The notes: generated by a model from the letters alone, not told the origin. Positions 1 to 9,255 are shown, counted from the stretch's first letter. The stretch is 64,000 nucleotides of DNA from Rosistilla ulvae (GCF_007741475.1 NZ_CP036261.1:4341798-4405797); one strand, 5' to 3'. Translations and numbers: made by a program.

Positions 1-443
1 ACTCGCAGCACGGTCATCAATCCTTTGACCGCCATCGCGTAATTCGCTCGCATACCGCGAGTTTCCTTTCGGCTCCAGATCGCTTTCATAAATTCTTCCG
101 ACATCTCCATGCCCTGCATCTTCTGCGGGTAGCCTGGCGTCGCGAATTTCTCACTTCGTGAAGCGTCGACTTGCGGACGGCTACTGAGATTCGCGAGGTA
201 CTGATCGACCGAAGCGTCATCGCGCACTCGCGGTCCCACTTGTTTGACCATGTGGTTCATCATGTGACAATGGAAAATCCAATCGCCGGGGTTGTTGGCG
301 ATGAACTCAAAGCTTGATGCTTGAGCGACACCGACCAGTTCATTGTTACGTGGCACCCAGGCACTCTTGGGTATGCGAGCTCCTTCGTGACCGGTCACCC
401 AAAACGTGTGCCCATGCAGGTGAATCGTTCGAGATCCTCGATG
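1..443 (-). pseudogene. Multicopper oxidase C-terminal part, frameshifted or 5'-truncated
   Basis: The minus-strand translation runs off the left edge. It shows two copper-binding blocks of a type-3 multicopper oxidase: HLHGHTFWVTG, and about 50 residues later HCHMMNHM after FIANNPGDWIF. These blocks bind the type 1 and type 3 coppers of laccase/CopA-like enzymes, which oxidise Cu(I) or phenolics outside the cytoplasm. Family members exceed 400 residues, but this frame meets a TAA at 444-446 just upstream of the first histidine block, with no start codon between. Upstream DNA in another frame (to about 560) reads on openly towards the same block, so a single frameshift is the simplest explanation; a sequencing error would look the same. 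The family call is firm; the pseudogene status is likely. Confidence 0.65.
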
Positions 444-664
444 TTAACTCCGTCAGTGACAGCGACGACCGCAGCGAAGATTCGCAGCAAAGTGGAATCG
501 TCGAGTTGGCTGCTCAGTTGGATCGTCGCCCCTCCGAACGTCTTCGTCATTGCCTGAGGCTGCATGGGAAAATCGCATGGTCCGCCCTTAAGTCCTTCTC
601 TCTTCCGCAGCCGATCTGGGAGATGGTTTGCTTGATGAGAAGAGTGATTAAAGTTCGTCGCTAC

Positions 665-1216
665 CTAAACGATGAACCCGTTGGACAAGCTGCCGCTAGC
701 ACGCCGGGCGTAATACGAACGATCAATACCGTCGGGGCGCGAGTTGCTTGGTGGCGTGAGCGCCGACAACTCTGGAATATCGTCCGGGTAACTCATCAGT
801 GAAGCGAAGAGTTCAGGATCATTCTTCTGGCAGATGTCGATGATCCGCATCCAAGTAAGTCGCCATCGAACTAGATTCGCTGAATTCAATCCCATCACCG
901 CGATCACGCGGCGTGCTTCGTCGGTTGATCCTGAAAGTCGCCCATCGAGATGGACGCGAACAGCCGATTCCAGAAAATGTTGGGTTGGATCTGGAACCTG
1001 TCGTTGGCCTTTGCGGAGATTGCAGGCGTGACACGAGTAGACGAGATTGTCGTAATCCAAGCTCGCCTCTGGCGAACTAGCGACCGGCTCGAAATGGTCG
1101 AGGTCAAATTCACCTAGTCGCTTTCCCCACTGTTCGCGAACCAAACAGTAGACACAGCGAAATGAAAACTCGTCGCGTAACCATTGGCCTGAACGATTGG
1201 ACGTCCGAATAACCAC
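665..1216 (-). CDS. HNH endonuclease domain protein
   Basis: A 183-residue protein with an HNH nuclease fold: a first zinc knuckle FRCVYC near the N-terminus, the catalytic DLDHFEPV block, and NLVYSCHACNLRKG carrying the second CxxC. HNH enzymes cut DNA through a metal held by the histidines. The start is GTG at 1214-1216, because an in-frame stop lies just upstream and no better start is visible. It lies 59 bp downstream of, and on the same strand as, the small gene at 1276-1620, so the two are probably cotranscribed. Substrate and role are unknown; a toxin-like, restriction or mobile-element role are all possible. Confidence 0.8.
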   Translation of the reverse strand: MVIRTSNRSGQWLRDEFSFRCVYCLVREQWGKRLGEFDLDHFEPVASSPEASLDYDNLVYSCHACNLRKGQRQVPDPTQHFLESAVRVHLDGRLSGSTDEARRVIAVMGLNSANLVRWRLTWMRIIDICQKNDPELFASLMSYPDDIPELSALTPPSNSRPDGIDRSYYARRASGSLSNGFIV

Positions 1217-1275
1217 TCGGCCCGTGACGACGAACTAACGGTCCGCCGGGGTATGTAAACGCAAGCGGTGGCACG

Positions 1276-1620
1276 CTACGCATCCGGCCGAGAAATTAGC
1301 CGCTTGTGCAGCTTGAGAGATTCTTCCATCGGCGGCGATGCTATTTCATCGAAATGCTGCTCAGCGCCCCTTTGCAGACTCGCAAGCTCCGCACGTTCAG
1401 ACAGACTAATCGTGCCAGCAATTTCACGATCGATCAATTCGCAGCGACGGTCGTCTTTAGCCTGGGGCCACTTGGAATCGTCTCCGTTCGCACTTACTTC
1501 CTCAGAAACAAACCGCGTCACCGCTAGTCGGATCAATTGCGCAACGTCTTGCCCGGTCTCGTTGGCACGTTCGGTAAGACAATGCTGAATATCGGCAGGA
1601 AGATCAATTACATACTTCAT
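1276..1620 (-). CDS. Small ribbon-helix-helix-like protein, putative partner of the HNH gene
   Basis: 114 residues. The N-terminus (MKYVIDLPADIQHCLTERA, then DVAQLIRLAVTRFV) has the strand-helix-helix look of a CopG/Arc-type DNA-binding or antitoxin domain. The middle block (DRRCELIDREIAGTISLSE, followed by AELASLQRG) is a charged helical segment. I recall similar blocks in small planctomycete proteins encoded just before HNH nucleases, but that is memory, not a search. The gene precedes the HNH gene by 59 bp on the same strand. An antitoxin or regulator role is inference from fold and position only. Confidence 0.6.
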   Translation of the reverse strand: MKYVIDLPADIQHCLTERANETGQDVAQLIRLAVTRFVSEEVSANGDDSKWPQAKDDRRCELIDREIAGTISLSERAELASLQRGAEQHFDEIASPPMEESLKLHKRLISRPDA

Positions 1621-2185
1621 GCACCCATTGTATCACGGGAAACGGTCGAAAGACCAGCGATTACTACGGTGTCCACGCACGCTGGAAGCGTGACCCGACA
1701 TTTCCGCCAGCGAGAAAGGGATTTTGCGGTTTCCAGCCACCGCTGCTCAATAGTCCCCGATGGAACCTGAAGTAATGGACATCCACAAAATGATTGCCTT
1801 TGGGGAGGCGGTTGCCTTCGAATTGCGTAGCCAGGACGCCGCGGGATTAGCATACGTCTAGGCATCTTTTGCGGGGGGCTTGGAGATGTCTCGGCAAGCC
1901 AGGGGCGAGGTGATCGATCTCGACGAGGTGCAGATCGTGCGGCCGTTGCGCGAAGATATGCGAAGCTTGCCCCCTCCGAAGCTGTCGCACCGATTTTAGT
2001 TCGACGGCCCGACTGGTGCGACCTGGTCAAGCGATTCGCGCGACTGTACTAGCGGTCAGCCGGAACTGCGGAGAGTCTCTGCGCGGAACCCGCTCGACGC
2101 AGGCAGGCCCTGGATGCAAGCTCCCGTCAATCCGTTGAAAGGTCTATCCCAAAATCACTACCTTCCCGAGTGAGCTGCACTGCGG
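1621..2185. other. Non-coding stretch holding one copy of a dispersed repeat
   Basis: No convincing gene is seen; the open frames here lack family features. Positions 1777-1910 are a diverged copy of the inverted-repeat element at 6558-6689. The rest shows nothing recognisable. Confidence 0.5.
1777..1910 (+). repeat. Dispersed ~130-bp repeat, copy 1
   Basis: It starts with GGACATCCACAAAATGATTG and matches the element at 6558-6689 over its whole length by eye, including shared blocks GAATTGCGT, CCAGGACGC, GTCTAGGCAT and GATGTCTC. The ends form an imperfect inverted repeat (GACATCCACAA against a degenerate complement), poorer than in copy 2. No ORF is preserved between the copies, so it looks like a small non-autonomous element. 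Confidence 0.7.
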
Positions 2186-2380
2186 CTACTCCGCACCTTC
2201 AGCAGCCCATCCAATGACTCTCGACTCTCCAGAAAATGCTCGCTTTAGCTCTAAGAATGGTTGTCCCCAAAATGCAACTTTATAGACCACAGCATCCAGA
2301 TTAGATCGCATCCGGTCCGCAGCCGTCCAAAGCTTCTTGTCGAGGTCATTCAAGAACTGCTGCGCGTCCGATGCCGCCAT
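2186..2380 (-). pseudogene. hsdM: Remnant of type I restriction-modification methylase subunit HsdM (N-terminus)
   Basis: The first 27 or so residues (FLNDLDKKLWTAADRMRSNL then DAVVYK) match the conserved start of HsdM, the N6-adenine methylase subunit of type I restriction systems, where this block opens the N-terminal helical domain. After VYK the sequence no longer resembles HsdM and the frame ends at 64 residues; HsdM is normally about 500 residues. No methylase NPPF motif, hsdS or hsdR is visible nearby. I read it as a decayed remnant. Confidence 0.7.
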
Positions 2381-2762
2381 GATTCACTGTTCGCTGGGTA
2401 AAGAAGAACGAAAGCAGCGCGTGACGCATTCCCCTCTCGTAGTGTTGCCTTTGCACTGCAAGGATCGTATTGTGTACGTGCACCGCAAACAAGCAGGCTT
2501 CACACCGCTTGCAATATTGAACATCATATCGGCGAATCGACTGGCCCTGGAACGGTTGCCAAACCGTCGGAACGAATGAGCAATCGTCTAGTAGCGATCG
2601 GTCTATCCCGATGATCTCTCGGCATTGGGGACAGCTGTTGCAGGCTCAGGAACCTATTCCGGCGTGCGTTTCTTCGGCTGCTATGCGATGAAACATTGCA
2701 GCGTGGCATTTTGGGCAGAAGCGTAAGCTTGATTCCGCTAGCGATGGCGGTGGTCCTAACAT
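2346..2762 (-). pseudogene. Broken zinc-ribbon ORF upstream of the hsdM remnant
   Basis: A minus-strand frame from an ATG at 2762 reads CPKCHAAMFHR, then meets a TGA at 2646-2648, then continues open with CNSCPQC and YCKRCEAC to 2346. Three CxxC-type clusters in one frame across a single stop suggest a former zinc-ribbon protein. The 3' end overlaps the ATG of the hsdM remnant. No family was recognised. It could be chance, but repeated CxxC pairs in one frame are unusual for non-coding DNA. Confidence 0.35.
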
Positions 2763-2964
2763 GTTCGATTCTGTATCGGATATCAAGCGTTCGTAGCGAC
2801 TGCATCGCGATCGGTATTACCAGGCCGTTGGACAGCCGGGGCGGTATTGCTAAAAGAGTTTTCGAGCACCAGATATGAGAGTTGTGGTCGTGCCGCTTGG
2901 ATCTGGCAATTCTGGAAATCCAATCGTGCAGTAGTTCTTCCCCCAGATTTTTAAGACGAAAACG

Positions 2965-4089
2965 ATGTCAGAGTATCAATGGATTGAATTTCGTGCAGTG
3001 GACGGGCCGCTCGATGATGCAAGCTTGGAATTCATGCGCCAACAATCCACTCGAGCGGAGATTTCCCGTTGGTCATTCACAAACGAATATCACTTTGGCG
3101 ATTTTCGCGGTGATGTCGACCAGATGATGCGGCGTGGCTACGACGTTCATGTCCACTACGCCAACTATGGAATCCGGCGAGTCGCTTTCCGACTGCCCGA
3201 CGGGTTTCCTTTCGCCGATGCGATCAAACCCTATCTGTTCGAGGAGGGAATCTTTTGGGAACCCGATGGAACGGGGACAGCAGGAATTCTGACCTTGGAA
3301 CCAGAAGGCGACGCGGGGACCTGGGAATGGATGGAGGATGTCCAGAGTCTCGCTAGCGATTTGATTCCGATTCGTGAGATGTTGATCGTTGGTGATCTGC
3401 GACCGCTGTACATCGCGCATCTCGCATTCAATTGGGACGACGACGCGATTGAGCCGCCAGTACCAGCGGGACTTCGTGACCAACACTACGCGCTAGACCG
3501 GTTGCGCAGTTTTTACGAGATTGACCCGGACCTATTGTCGGTCGCGTCCGAAGCATCCCCTGAACAGAACAAGAGCGCAAGCGACGATTCCATGATCGAC
3601 AAATGGATGGCATCGCTCTCCAAGGCTGAACTTAGGGACAACCTACGGCGTTGCTTAGCCGAGCCGAACAACGCGTCATCTCATTTGCTCAGAACAATCC
3701 GCACCCAGGCGTCTGAGGCTCCAAACCTTGGAACTGGGGAGCGTACATTGGGACAATTGCGAGAGGCTGCGTCCAAAATCGAAGCCGAACGATTGCGAAT
3801 CCAACTTGCAGAGGCGGCAAAACGATCGGCAGAACAAAAAGCCGCAGCGGAGAAAGCACTCGAAAAACAATTGGCTTCAATCGCCGAAAATCCCGAACTT
3901 ACAATCGGTCGCATCGACAGCGCGATCTCCGAAAAAAACCGCCCCGCCTATCAGCGTGCAGCTAAGCAGCTGGGCTTGCTTGCTATGGCTTGCGGCAAAC
4001 CGATGGCGGATGCGAAAGCGGACGCGATTCGGCAAAAGTATCCCACACGCAGCGCATTGAGCAGTGAACTAAAAAAGGAAGGCTTCTAA
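2965..4089 (+). CDS. Conserved hypothetical protein with charged C-terminal coiled segment
   Basis: 374 residues. The first half starts MSEYQWIEFRAVDGPLDDA and contains SRWSFTNEYHFGDFRGD, the hallmark of a conserved bacterial family of unknown function that I recognise by pattern only. Residues 240-310 are rich in Ala, Glu, Lys and Gln (for example EAASKIEAERLRIQLAEAAK) and are likely an alpha-helical coiled coil. The C-terminus is a short lysine-rich region resembling small helical repeats. No signal peptide or membrane segment is seen, so it is probably cytoplasmic. No operon partner is evident: the next gene starts 580 bp away. Confidence 0.75.
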   Translation: MSEYQWIEFRAVDGPLDDASLEFMRQQSTRAEISRWSFTNEYHFGDFRGDVDQMMRRGYDVHVHYANYGIRRVAFRLPDGFPFADAIKPYLFEEGIFWEPDGTGTAGILTLEPEGDAGTWEWMEDVQSLASDLIPIREMLIVGDLRPLYIAHLAFNWDDDAIEPPVPAGLRDQHYALDRLRSFYEIDPDLLSVASEASPEQNKSASDDSMIDKWMASLSKAELRDNLRRCLAEPNNASSHLLRTIRTQASEAPNLGTGERTLGQLREAASKIEAERLRIQLAEAAKRSAEQKAAAEKALEKQLASIAENPELTIGRIDSAISEKNRPAYQRAAKQLGLLAMACGKPMADAKADAIRQKYPTRSALSSELKKEGF

Positions 4090-4672
4090 GGGACGGCTCA
4101 AAAATGACTTCCCGATTCAATCTTTCATAACGTGCCAATCGGATGTCTCGTTCTTGGCTGAAGTACGAACTGGAACCTTTAAGCTTAAGGGCCGGGTTTA
4201 ACCCGTTGTGAGGCAATTGTACTTCGAGAGCTTGGCGTCGTGCCGGATGTAGTCTCTGCTCAGCAATCGCTCGGTCGCCTGCACGCCACGCCGATAAATC
4301 CGTTTCGAGATTGCGACTTTCACCTGCAGCCCAGTGCTCGTGGCGGTTCGAGCAGGGCTGATCAGTGTTTGTGCTTAGGCAAATCAGCCGCCACGCGCTA
4401 GCGTCTGGTTCTCCAGGGAAACCGGACGCTAGCTCGTGGCGGCTGATACCTCAAATTGAAACACTGAATAGCCCTGGCCGTCCCTTAGCGATATCCCACG
4501 CAGTTTTTTTCCCGACCGCGAAATGATCCAGGGCGATGTCTCGAAGATTCTTAAGCCCCCCTCCCTTTTCCTGCGGAGGCTGAAATCCGCTAACGTATAC
4601 GGATTCCGCTTCGTCCAGCTCCTTAGATCGTCGCGACGGTCGCGACGATTCACCCCCAGCCAAGAACCCAAT
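4090..4672. other. Intergenic region containing a nested inverted-repeat element
   Basis: Apart from the element at 4354-4475 no gene or RNA is recognised. The in-frame extension of the symporter ORF upstream of 4673 is not convincing protein. Confidence 0.5.
4354..4475. repeat. Nested inverted-repeat element (MITE-like), copy 1
   Basis: The outer arms AGGGCTGATCAGTGTTT (4354-4370) and AAACACTGAATAGCCCT (4459-4475) are complementary at 15 of 17 positions. Inside lies a second, unrelated inverted repeat, 4383-4409 against 4421-4447, matching at 25 of 27 positions around a short loop. The same outer arms enclose a different inner palindrome at 35891-36022. No ORF is present, so mobilisation would need a transposase encoded elsewhere. 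Confidence 0.8.
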
Positions 4673-6544
4673 ATGATCCTAACCGCTATCGACTATGCGA
4701 TCATCGGTGCCTACTTCGCCATCACGATTGGGATCGGATTCTGGTTCCGCAATCGAGCCAGCAAGGACATTGCGGAGTATTTTGTCTCTGGACGGTCGTT
4801 GCCATGGTGGATTGCCGGGACGTCGATGGTCGCGACAACGTTTGCCGCAGATACGCCGTTGGCCGTAACTGGGCTTACGATTCAGCACGGTCTGGCCGGG
4901 AATTGGGTTTGGTGGTCGTTTGCGCTCGGTGGCATGATCACTGTTTTCGTTTATGCCAAGCTGTGGCGAAGGTCGGGCGTGATGACCGACGTCGAGCTCG
5001 TAGAGCTACGCTACTCGGGCAAATCGGCGGCCCTGCTGCGTGGTTCCCGGGCGATCTACGTCGCCCTGATCGTCAATCCGATCATCATCGGTTGGGTGAC
5101 GTCGGCGATGTTCATGGTGTTGGACGAAACTGTCTTGTTCGAACTGCCCGCGTCGACGCTCGAACAAACGGTATTCGGCGATAACGCGCTGTCGGTTCGG
5201 CCTTGGTTGATCATCGCTGGAACGCTGATGATGGTGGGCGTCTATGGGACGCTTTCGGGGATGTGGGGCGTTGCCGTCGCTGATGCGCTGCAATTCTGTC
5301 TCGCGATGTTCGGCTGTATTGCCTTGGCATGGCTGGCGATCGCGCACTTCGGTGGCGCTTCGCAATTGGAAGCCAAAGTGATCGAGAACTTTGGCGAGGG
5401 CGGCACGGCAGCGTTTGATTTGATCCCCGATTTTACAGGTGCCAACGCGTGGCTGCCGCTGCATGTATTTTTGTTGCTGCTGTTGGTGCAATGGTGGGCG
5501 ACATGGTATCCAGGCGCTGAACCCGGCGGTGGCGGATTTATCGTTCAGCGGATGGCGGCTTGCAAAGATGAACGTCATTCGCTGCTCGCGACGCTGTGGT
5601 TTCAGATCGCCCACTACTGTGTTCGTCCCTGGCCATGGTTAGTCGTAGCGCTGGCTGCGCTTGCGATGTACCCGGAACTGCGTCAAAGCGAACTTGCCGA
5701 TCCCGCTTTTAACTCTGGCGTCGGTTTTCCGAGAGTGATGCGCGACCTCAGTCCTCCGGGACTTCGCGGCCTGTTGACTGTCACGTTCTTCGCCGCGTTC
5801 ATGTCGACGCTCAGCACCCAAATGAACTGGGGCGCATCGTATTTAGTTCGCGATGTCTACCAGCGGTTTATGCGTCCCGACGCAACGGAAAAACAATTAA
5901 ACCGAGCGTCGCGTTATGCGTCGCTGATCGTGTTGATGGCCGGTGGCGTCGCGTCGGTGCTGATGTTTGGCCAATCGGTCGACGCTGCTTGGCGGTTGTT
6001 ATTGGCGCTGGGCGCTGGCACAGGAGCCGTTTTTATGCTGCGTTGGTTTTGGTGGCGGATCAACGCTTGGAGCGAGATCGTTTCGATGTTCGGATCGCTT
6101 CTGTTTTTCTTGACAGTCGAACCGATCGCGCTTGCCAGCGGACTGGTGTCCGCCGATGGCGGCGGCCCCATCTTAGGGCCGGAGGTCAAGATGTTTTCTG
6201 TTGCCGTGATGACGATCGCGCTGTGGGTGATCGTCACTTGGTTAACGCCCCCCGTCGATGACGCGACGCTCGATAGGTTCTTTCAAATGGTCAGGCCGGG
6301 CGGACCGTTTTGGAAGCCGGTCGCCGAACGCAATCCCAACGTCAAGGTCGATACCGACATTGGCCTTTCGATCCTAACCGCCCTCTCCGCAACGGGGATC
6401 GTTTACGCGGTGCTGCCGGGAATTGGGAACCTGATCTTTGGGCACTACCAAGCCGCGGCGCTGTGCGGCGGGATCGCCGCCATTTTGACAGCGATCGTTG
6501 CCGTTTTGGTGAAGCGATTGACACGAGTCGATTCTCATTCGTAG
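4673..6544 (+). CDS. Sodium:solute symporter (SSS family)
   Basis: 623 residues, a polytopic inner-membrane protein with about 13-14 hydrophobic segments. Features of the SSS (sodium/proline, sodium/glucose) family are EYFVSGRSLPWW followed by GTSMVATTFAADTPLAVTG near the N-terminus, and FMSTLSTQMNWGASYLVRD in a central helix, where family members place the Na2-site Ser/Thr residues. It should use the sodium gradient to import a small solute; the substrate cannot be told. I chose the ATG at 4673 because the protein then begins directly before the first membrane helix (MILTAIDYAIIGAYFAITIG). The 50 residues upstream of it in the open frame do not look like protein. Confidence 0.88.
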   Translation: MILTAIDYAIIGAYFAITIGIGFWFRNRASKDIAEYFVSGRSLPWWIAGTSMVATTFAADTPLAVTGLTIQHGLAGNWVWWSFALGGMITVFVYAKLWRRSGVMTDVELVELRYSGKSAALLRGSRAIYVALIVNPIIIGWVTSAMFMVLDETVLFELPASTLEQTVFGDNALSVRPWLIIAGTLMMVGVYGTLSGMWGVAVADALQFCLAMFGCIALAWLAIAHFGGASQLEAKVIENFGEGGTAAFDLIPDFTGANAWLPLHVFLLLLLVQWWATWYPGAEPGGGGFIVQRMAACKDERHSLLATLWFQIAHYCVRPWPWLVVALAALAMYPELRQSELADPAFNSGVGFPRVMRDLSPPGLRGLLTVTFFAAFMSTLSTQMNWGASYLVRDVYQRFMRPDATEKQLNRASRYASLIVLMAGGVASVLMFGQSVDAAWRLLLALGAGTGAVFMLRWFWWRINAWSEIVSMFGSLLFFLTVEPIALASGLVSADGGGPILGPEVKMFSVAVMTIALWVIVTWLTPPVDDATLDRFFQMVRPGGPFWKPVAERNPNVKVDTDIGLSILTALSATGIVYAVLPGIGNLIFGHYQAAALCGGIAAILTAIVAVLVKRLTRVDSHS

Positions 6545-7079
6545 GAGCAGCAGTAGGGGACATCCACAAAATGATTGCCTTTGGCGTGGCGGTTGGCCTC
6601 GAATTGCGTCGCCAGGACGCTGCGGGAAGAACGGGCGTCTAGGCATTTTACTGGGGGCTTGTTGATGTCTCCGCAGGACTGGGACGAGGCGAGCGTTCTG
6701 GTCGAGCGGTTTGTTCTTTCGTGTGACTCGACTCTGGGGGGCCATTTGTCGCCCCGTCCCATGCAAGTCTTGCTGCTGCCTACCGCAGCGATCGAGAGTC
6801 GTTCGCTCGGTTGCAGCTTAGAGGCAACCACGTCGGGTGCAAGTTGACGCGTCTTGAAGCAACTGACATTGGTGGTCGGGTGCAGGGCAGGAAGAACAAA
6901 CGCAGAGGCGCCGAGGACGCAGAGTGTCTTTCGCCCACGGCCCCTCTGCGATCACCGTGTCACCGCGTTGCGATTCAGTCATTTTCTTAAGTGGTGAAGC
7001 TAAGATTTGTATGAGGATCGCATCTTTCGAGGGCGCCATCGCTTCCCCACTCTGGGCGTTCTTGGTATTTTCGTGCTCT
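6545..7079. other. Intergenic region with dispersed repeat and hairpin
   Basis: It holds the repeat copy 6558-6689 and, at 6901-6950, a hairpin with 12-base arms (6901-6912 and 6939-6950, 11 of 12 complementary). Nothing else is recognised. Confidence 0.5.
6558..6689 (+). repeat. Dispersed ~130-bp repeat, copy 2
   Basis: Second copy of the element at 1777-1910. Its ends are complementary (GACATCCACAA near the left end, TTGTTGATGTC near the right, 10 of 11), giving terminal inverted repeats of a short MITE-like unit. It begins 13 bp after the symporter stop codon, so it may also act in the 3' end of that transcript. Confidence 0.7.
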
Positions 7080-8213
7080 ATGATTCCCAAGGACCCAACG
7101 ACAGACACTCGCGTACAAACCGTTTGCCTGATGGCATTGGCTGTCGTTGCAGTCACTTTCTCGATCTATTGGCTGCGCCCGGTGTTGGTGCCGCTGGTGG
7201 TTGCGCTCATTGTTGTCAGCGGCGTAAGCCCCATATTGACGACGCTGGAGAGACGCTTGGGCGTGAACCGGCTGATCGCCGCGGGGCTCACATTTGTCTC
7301 CGGCGTGGGGCTGATGATTGCGTTTGGCGTCTCCGTTTGGATGTCGATGGTCGATCTGAATGCCAATTCGGAAATGTATCGGATTCGCGTTCAAGAAATT
7401 GTCGACTGGGCCGAACTCCGCGTCGAAGAGATCGGCAGTCGCATCGAAAATGAAGTTGCTTCGTTTTTGCCTGCAAAGGAATTGTCAGTCGACGTAACCG
7501 AGTCGCCTGGAACCGTCAAAGCAAACGAGCCCCCTGCGCGAGACGCAAGCGAGTTTGTCGACGCATTTATCCGCGACGGGATCTCGATCATCTCCCAAGC
7601 CTTTATCAATCTTGTGTCGACGTGTGTCATCGTGATGATTTACGTCTTCTTTTTGTTGATCGGCACCCCGGCGGTCGGCGACGATTGGCCGATGGTGCGC
7701 GAGATCGATCAACAAATCCGTTCCTATCTGGGACTCAAGACGATCATTTCCGTCTTCACAGGATTGGCTTTTGGCATCGCGCTGCGGATGTTCGGCGTCC
7801 CCATGGCATTCACGTTTGGCGTGTTGGCGTTCCTGTTAAATTTCGTGCCAAACATTGGGCCGCTCGTTGCAAGCTTGCTTCCGATTCCACTGATCCTGCT
7901 CAATCCCGAAGGGAGCATCGGTTGGATGGCGTCAGCGATCGTTGTCACTTGTGGTATTCAGGTTATCAGTGGCAATTTGATCGAGCCGAAGATCATGGGG
8001 AATTCGTCGGACCTTCACCCTGTCACGGTGCTGGTTGCACTTATGTTTTGGGGAATGATGTGGGGAGTGATTGGGATGTTTCTCGCAACTCCCATTACTG
8101 CGGCCATGAAAATATTGCTGCAACGGATCGATTCAACCAGGCCGCTTGCGGATTTGATGGCTGGACGATTTGCAGCCTCCGGGGATGCAGAAGATCGCAA
8201 GTTGGTCGCGTGA
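7080..8213 (+). CDS. AI-2E family transporter (TqsA/PerM-type permease)
   Basis: 377 residues from the ATG at 7080. N-terminal hydrophobic helices (VCLMALAVVAVTFSIYWLRP, then PVLVPLVVALIVVSG) are followed by a soluble stretch (about residues 90-180) and a C-terminal membrane bundle. The C-terminus carries the family signature: FLLNFVPNIGPLVA, then EPKIMGNSSDLHPVTVL and ALMFWGMMWGVIGMFLATPI. Members include TqsA (autoinducer-2 export) and Na+(Li+)/H+ antiporters, so the substrate is open. The open frame extends upstream to 6924, but that part spans a hairpin repeat and is not hydrophobic. An ATG at 7011 is a possible alternative start. Confidence 0.85.
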   Translation: MIPKDPTTDTRVQTVCLMALAVVAVTFSIYWLRPVLVPLVVALIVVSGVSPILTTLERRLGVNRLIAAGLTFVSGVGLMIAFGVSVWMSMVDLNANSEMYRIRVQEIVDWAELRVEEIGSRIENEVASFLPAKELSVDVTESPGTVKANEPPARDASEFVDAFIRDGISIISQAFINLVSTCVIVMIYVFFLLIGTPAVGDDWPMVREIDQQIRSYLGLKTIISVFTGLAFGIALRMFGVPMAFTFGVLAFLLNFVPNIGPLVASLLPIPLILLNPEGSIGWMASAIVVTCGIQVISGNLIEPKIMGNSSDLHPVTVLVALMFWGMMWGVIGMFLATPITAAMKILLQRIDSTRPLADLMAGRFAASGDAEDRKLVA

Positions 8214-8421
8214 AAAGCGTCGGTCGCCCGGGGCTCTTTCGGCACGATGTTATTTGGCCAAGGAATCGCGTTCACGAAATTGATTGAACATGTGTTGTCC
8301 GATGTGAGCGGAAAACGTGCAGCTCGGGCAAGGGTTCCCCTGTACGATTGAGACGCGTGACCTATCCGGCGACGCTGTGAAGCCCCCTGTTGGTTTGTGT
8401 CTTCGCATTTACAATCGGGCC

Positions 8422-9246
8422 ATGTTTCAACTGCGCTGCACCGTCCGAGATTGCCAACAATTGCTTAAGCCATGTGAGCAAGGCCTGGTGTGCTGCGCTG
8501 GCCATCATTTTGATCAAGCCAAACAGGGCTATTGGAATCTCCTGCAACCTCAGGATAAGAAGTCGAAGAATCCTGGGGATTCGTTAGATGCTGTTTTGGC
8601 CAGGCACCGTTGGCTTCAACGTGGACACGCACTATCGCTGATCGAAACCCTGCGTCCGTGGCTCGCGGCGAACCGCACCGAGACAAATCTGAGAACGCTT
8701 GATCTCGGGTGTGGTGAAGGATCGTTTGGTCCTGCGTTGTTTGGCGACGACGCCGATTCGTACTGCGGTATCGACCTTTCCAAACGGGCTATCAAGTTGG
8801 CTGCACGCGGATGGCCTGCGGCGACTTGGGTGTTGGCGAACGCGGATCGCGAGCTGCCGGCGGCCGATCAAAGTGTTCAACGCGTGATCTCACTTTTCGG
8901 TCGGCGTCCGGTTTCAGAGATCTACCGCGTTCTTGCGCCCGGAGGGATCTGTGTGGTCGCCGTGCCGGGCGAAGATGATCTGATCGAACTTCGCGAGAAG
9001 GTCCAGCAAGCTGGCCATCGCCGCAGTCGTTGGGAATTGATTGCCGAGGAGATGACGGATGTCGGTCTTGAAGTCGTTGATCGGAAGCATTGGAACAACA
9101 ACGTCAAACTGGAGCCGGACGCGATCGCCGACGCGTTGGCAATGACGTACCGTGCGGTGCGACATTCCCAGAAGTCTCGCTTAGATGAAGTTCAGGCGAT
9201 GGACGTCACTCTGGCGGCAGATCTGCTCCTGTTGCGGCGAAATTAG
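8422..9246 (+). CDS. rlmA: RlmA-like 23S rRNA (guanine-N1)-methyltransferase
   Basis: 274 residues. An N-terminal zinc ribbon (RCTVRDCQQLLKPC, then VCCAGHHFD) is followed by QGYWNLLQP and SKNPGDSLDAVLARHRWL, both close to the RlmA pattern, and the SAM-binding motif LDLGCGEGSFGPAL. RlmA methylates the N1 of a guanine in domain II of 23S rRNA. The first cysteine pair is spaced CxxxxC rather than the usual CxxC. The start ATG at 8422 places the zinc ribbon at residue 4, as in the family; the upstream open frame adds unrelated residues. The gene is convergent with hrpB across the repeat array at 9256-9755. Confidence 0.85.
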   Translation: MFQLRCTVRDCQQLLKPCEQGLVCCAGHHFDQAKQGYWNLLQPQDKKSKNPGDSLDAVLARHRWLQRGHALSLIETLRPWLAANRTETNLRTLDLGCGEGSFGPALFGDDADSYCGIDLSKRAIKLAARGWPAATWVLANADRELPAADQSVQRVISLFGRRPVSEIYRVLAPGGICVVAVPGEDDLIELREKVQQAGHRRSRWELIAEEMTDVGLEVVDRKHWNNNVKLEPDAIADALAMTYRAVRHSQKSRLDEVQAMDVTLAADLLLLRRN

Positions 9247-9255
9247 ATTCACGCC

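Noticed and set aside
4523-4672. Upstream extension of the sodium:solute symporter
   Set aside because: The added 50 residues are Arg/Ser-rich and unlike the family, whose chain normally begins just before the first membrane helix.
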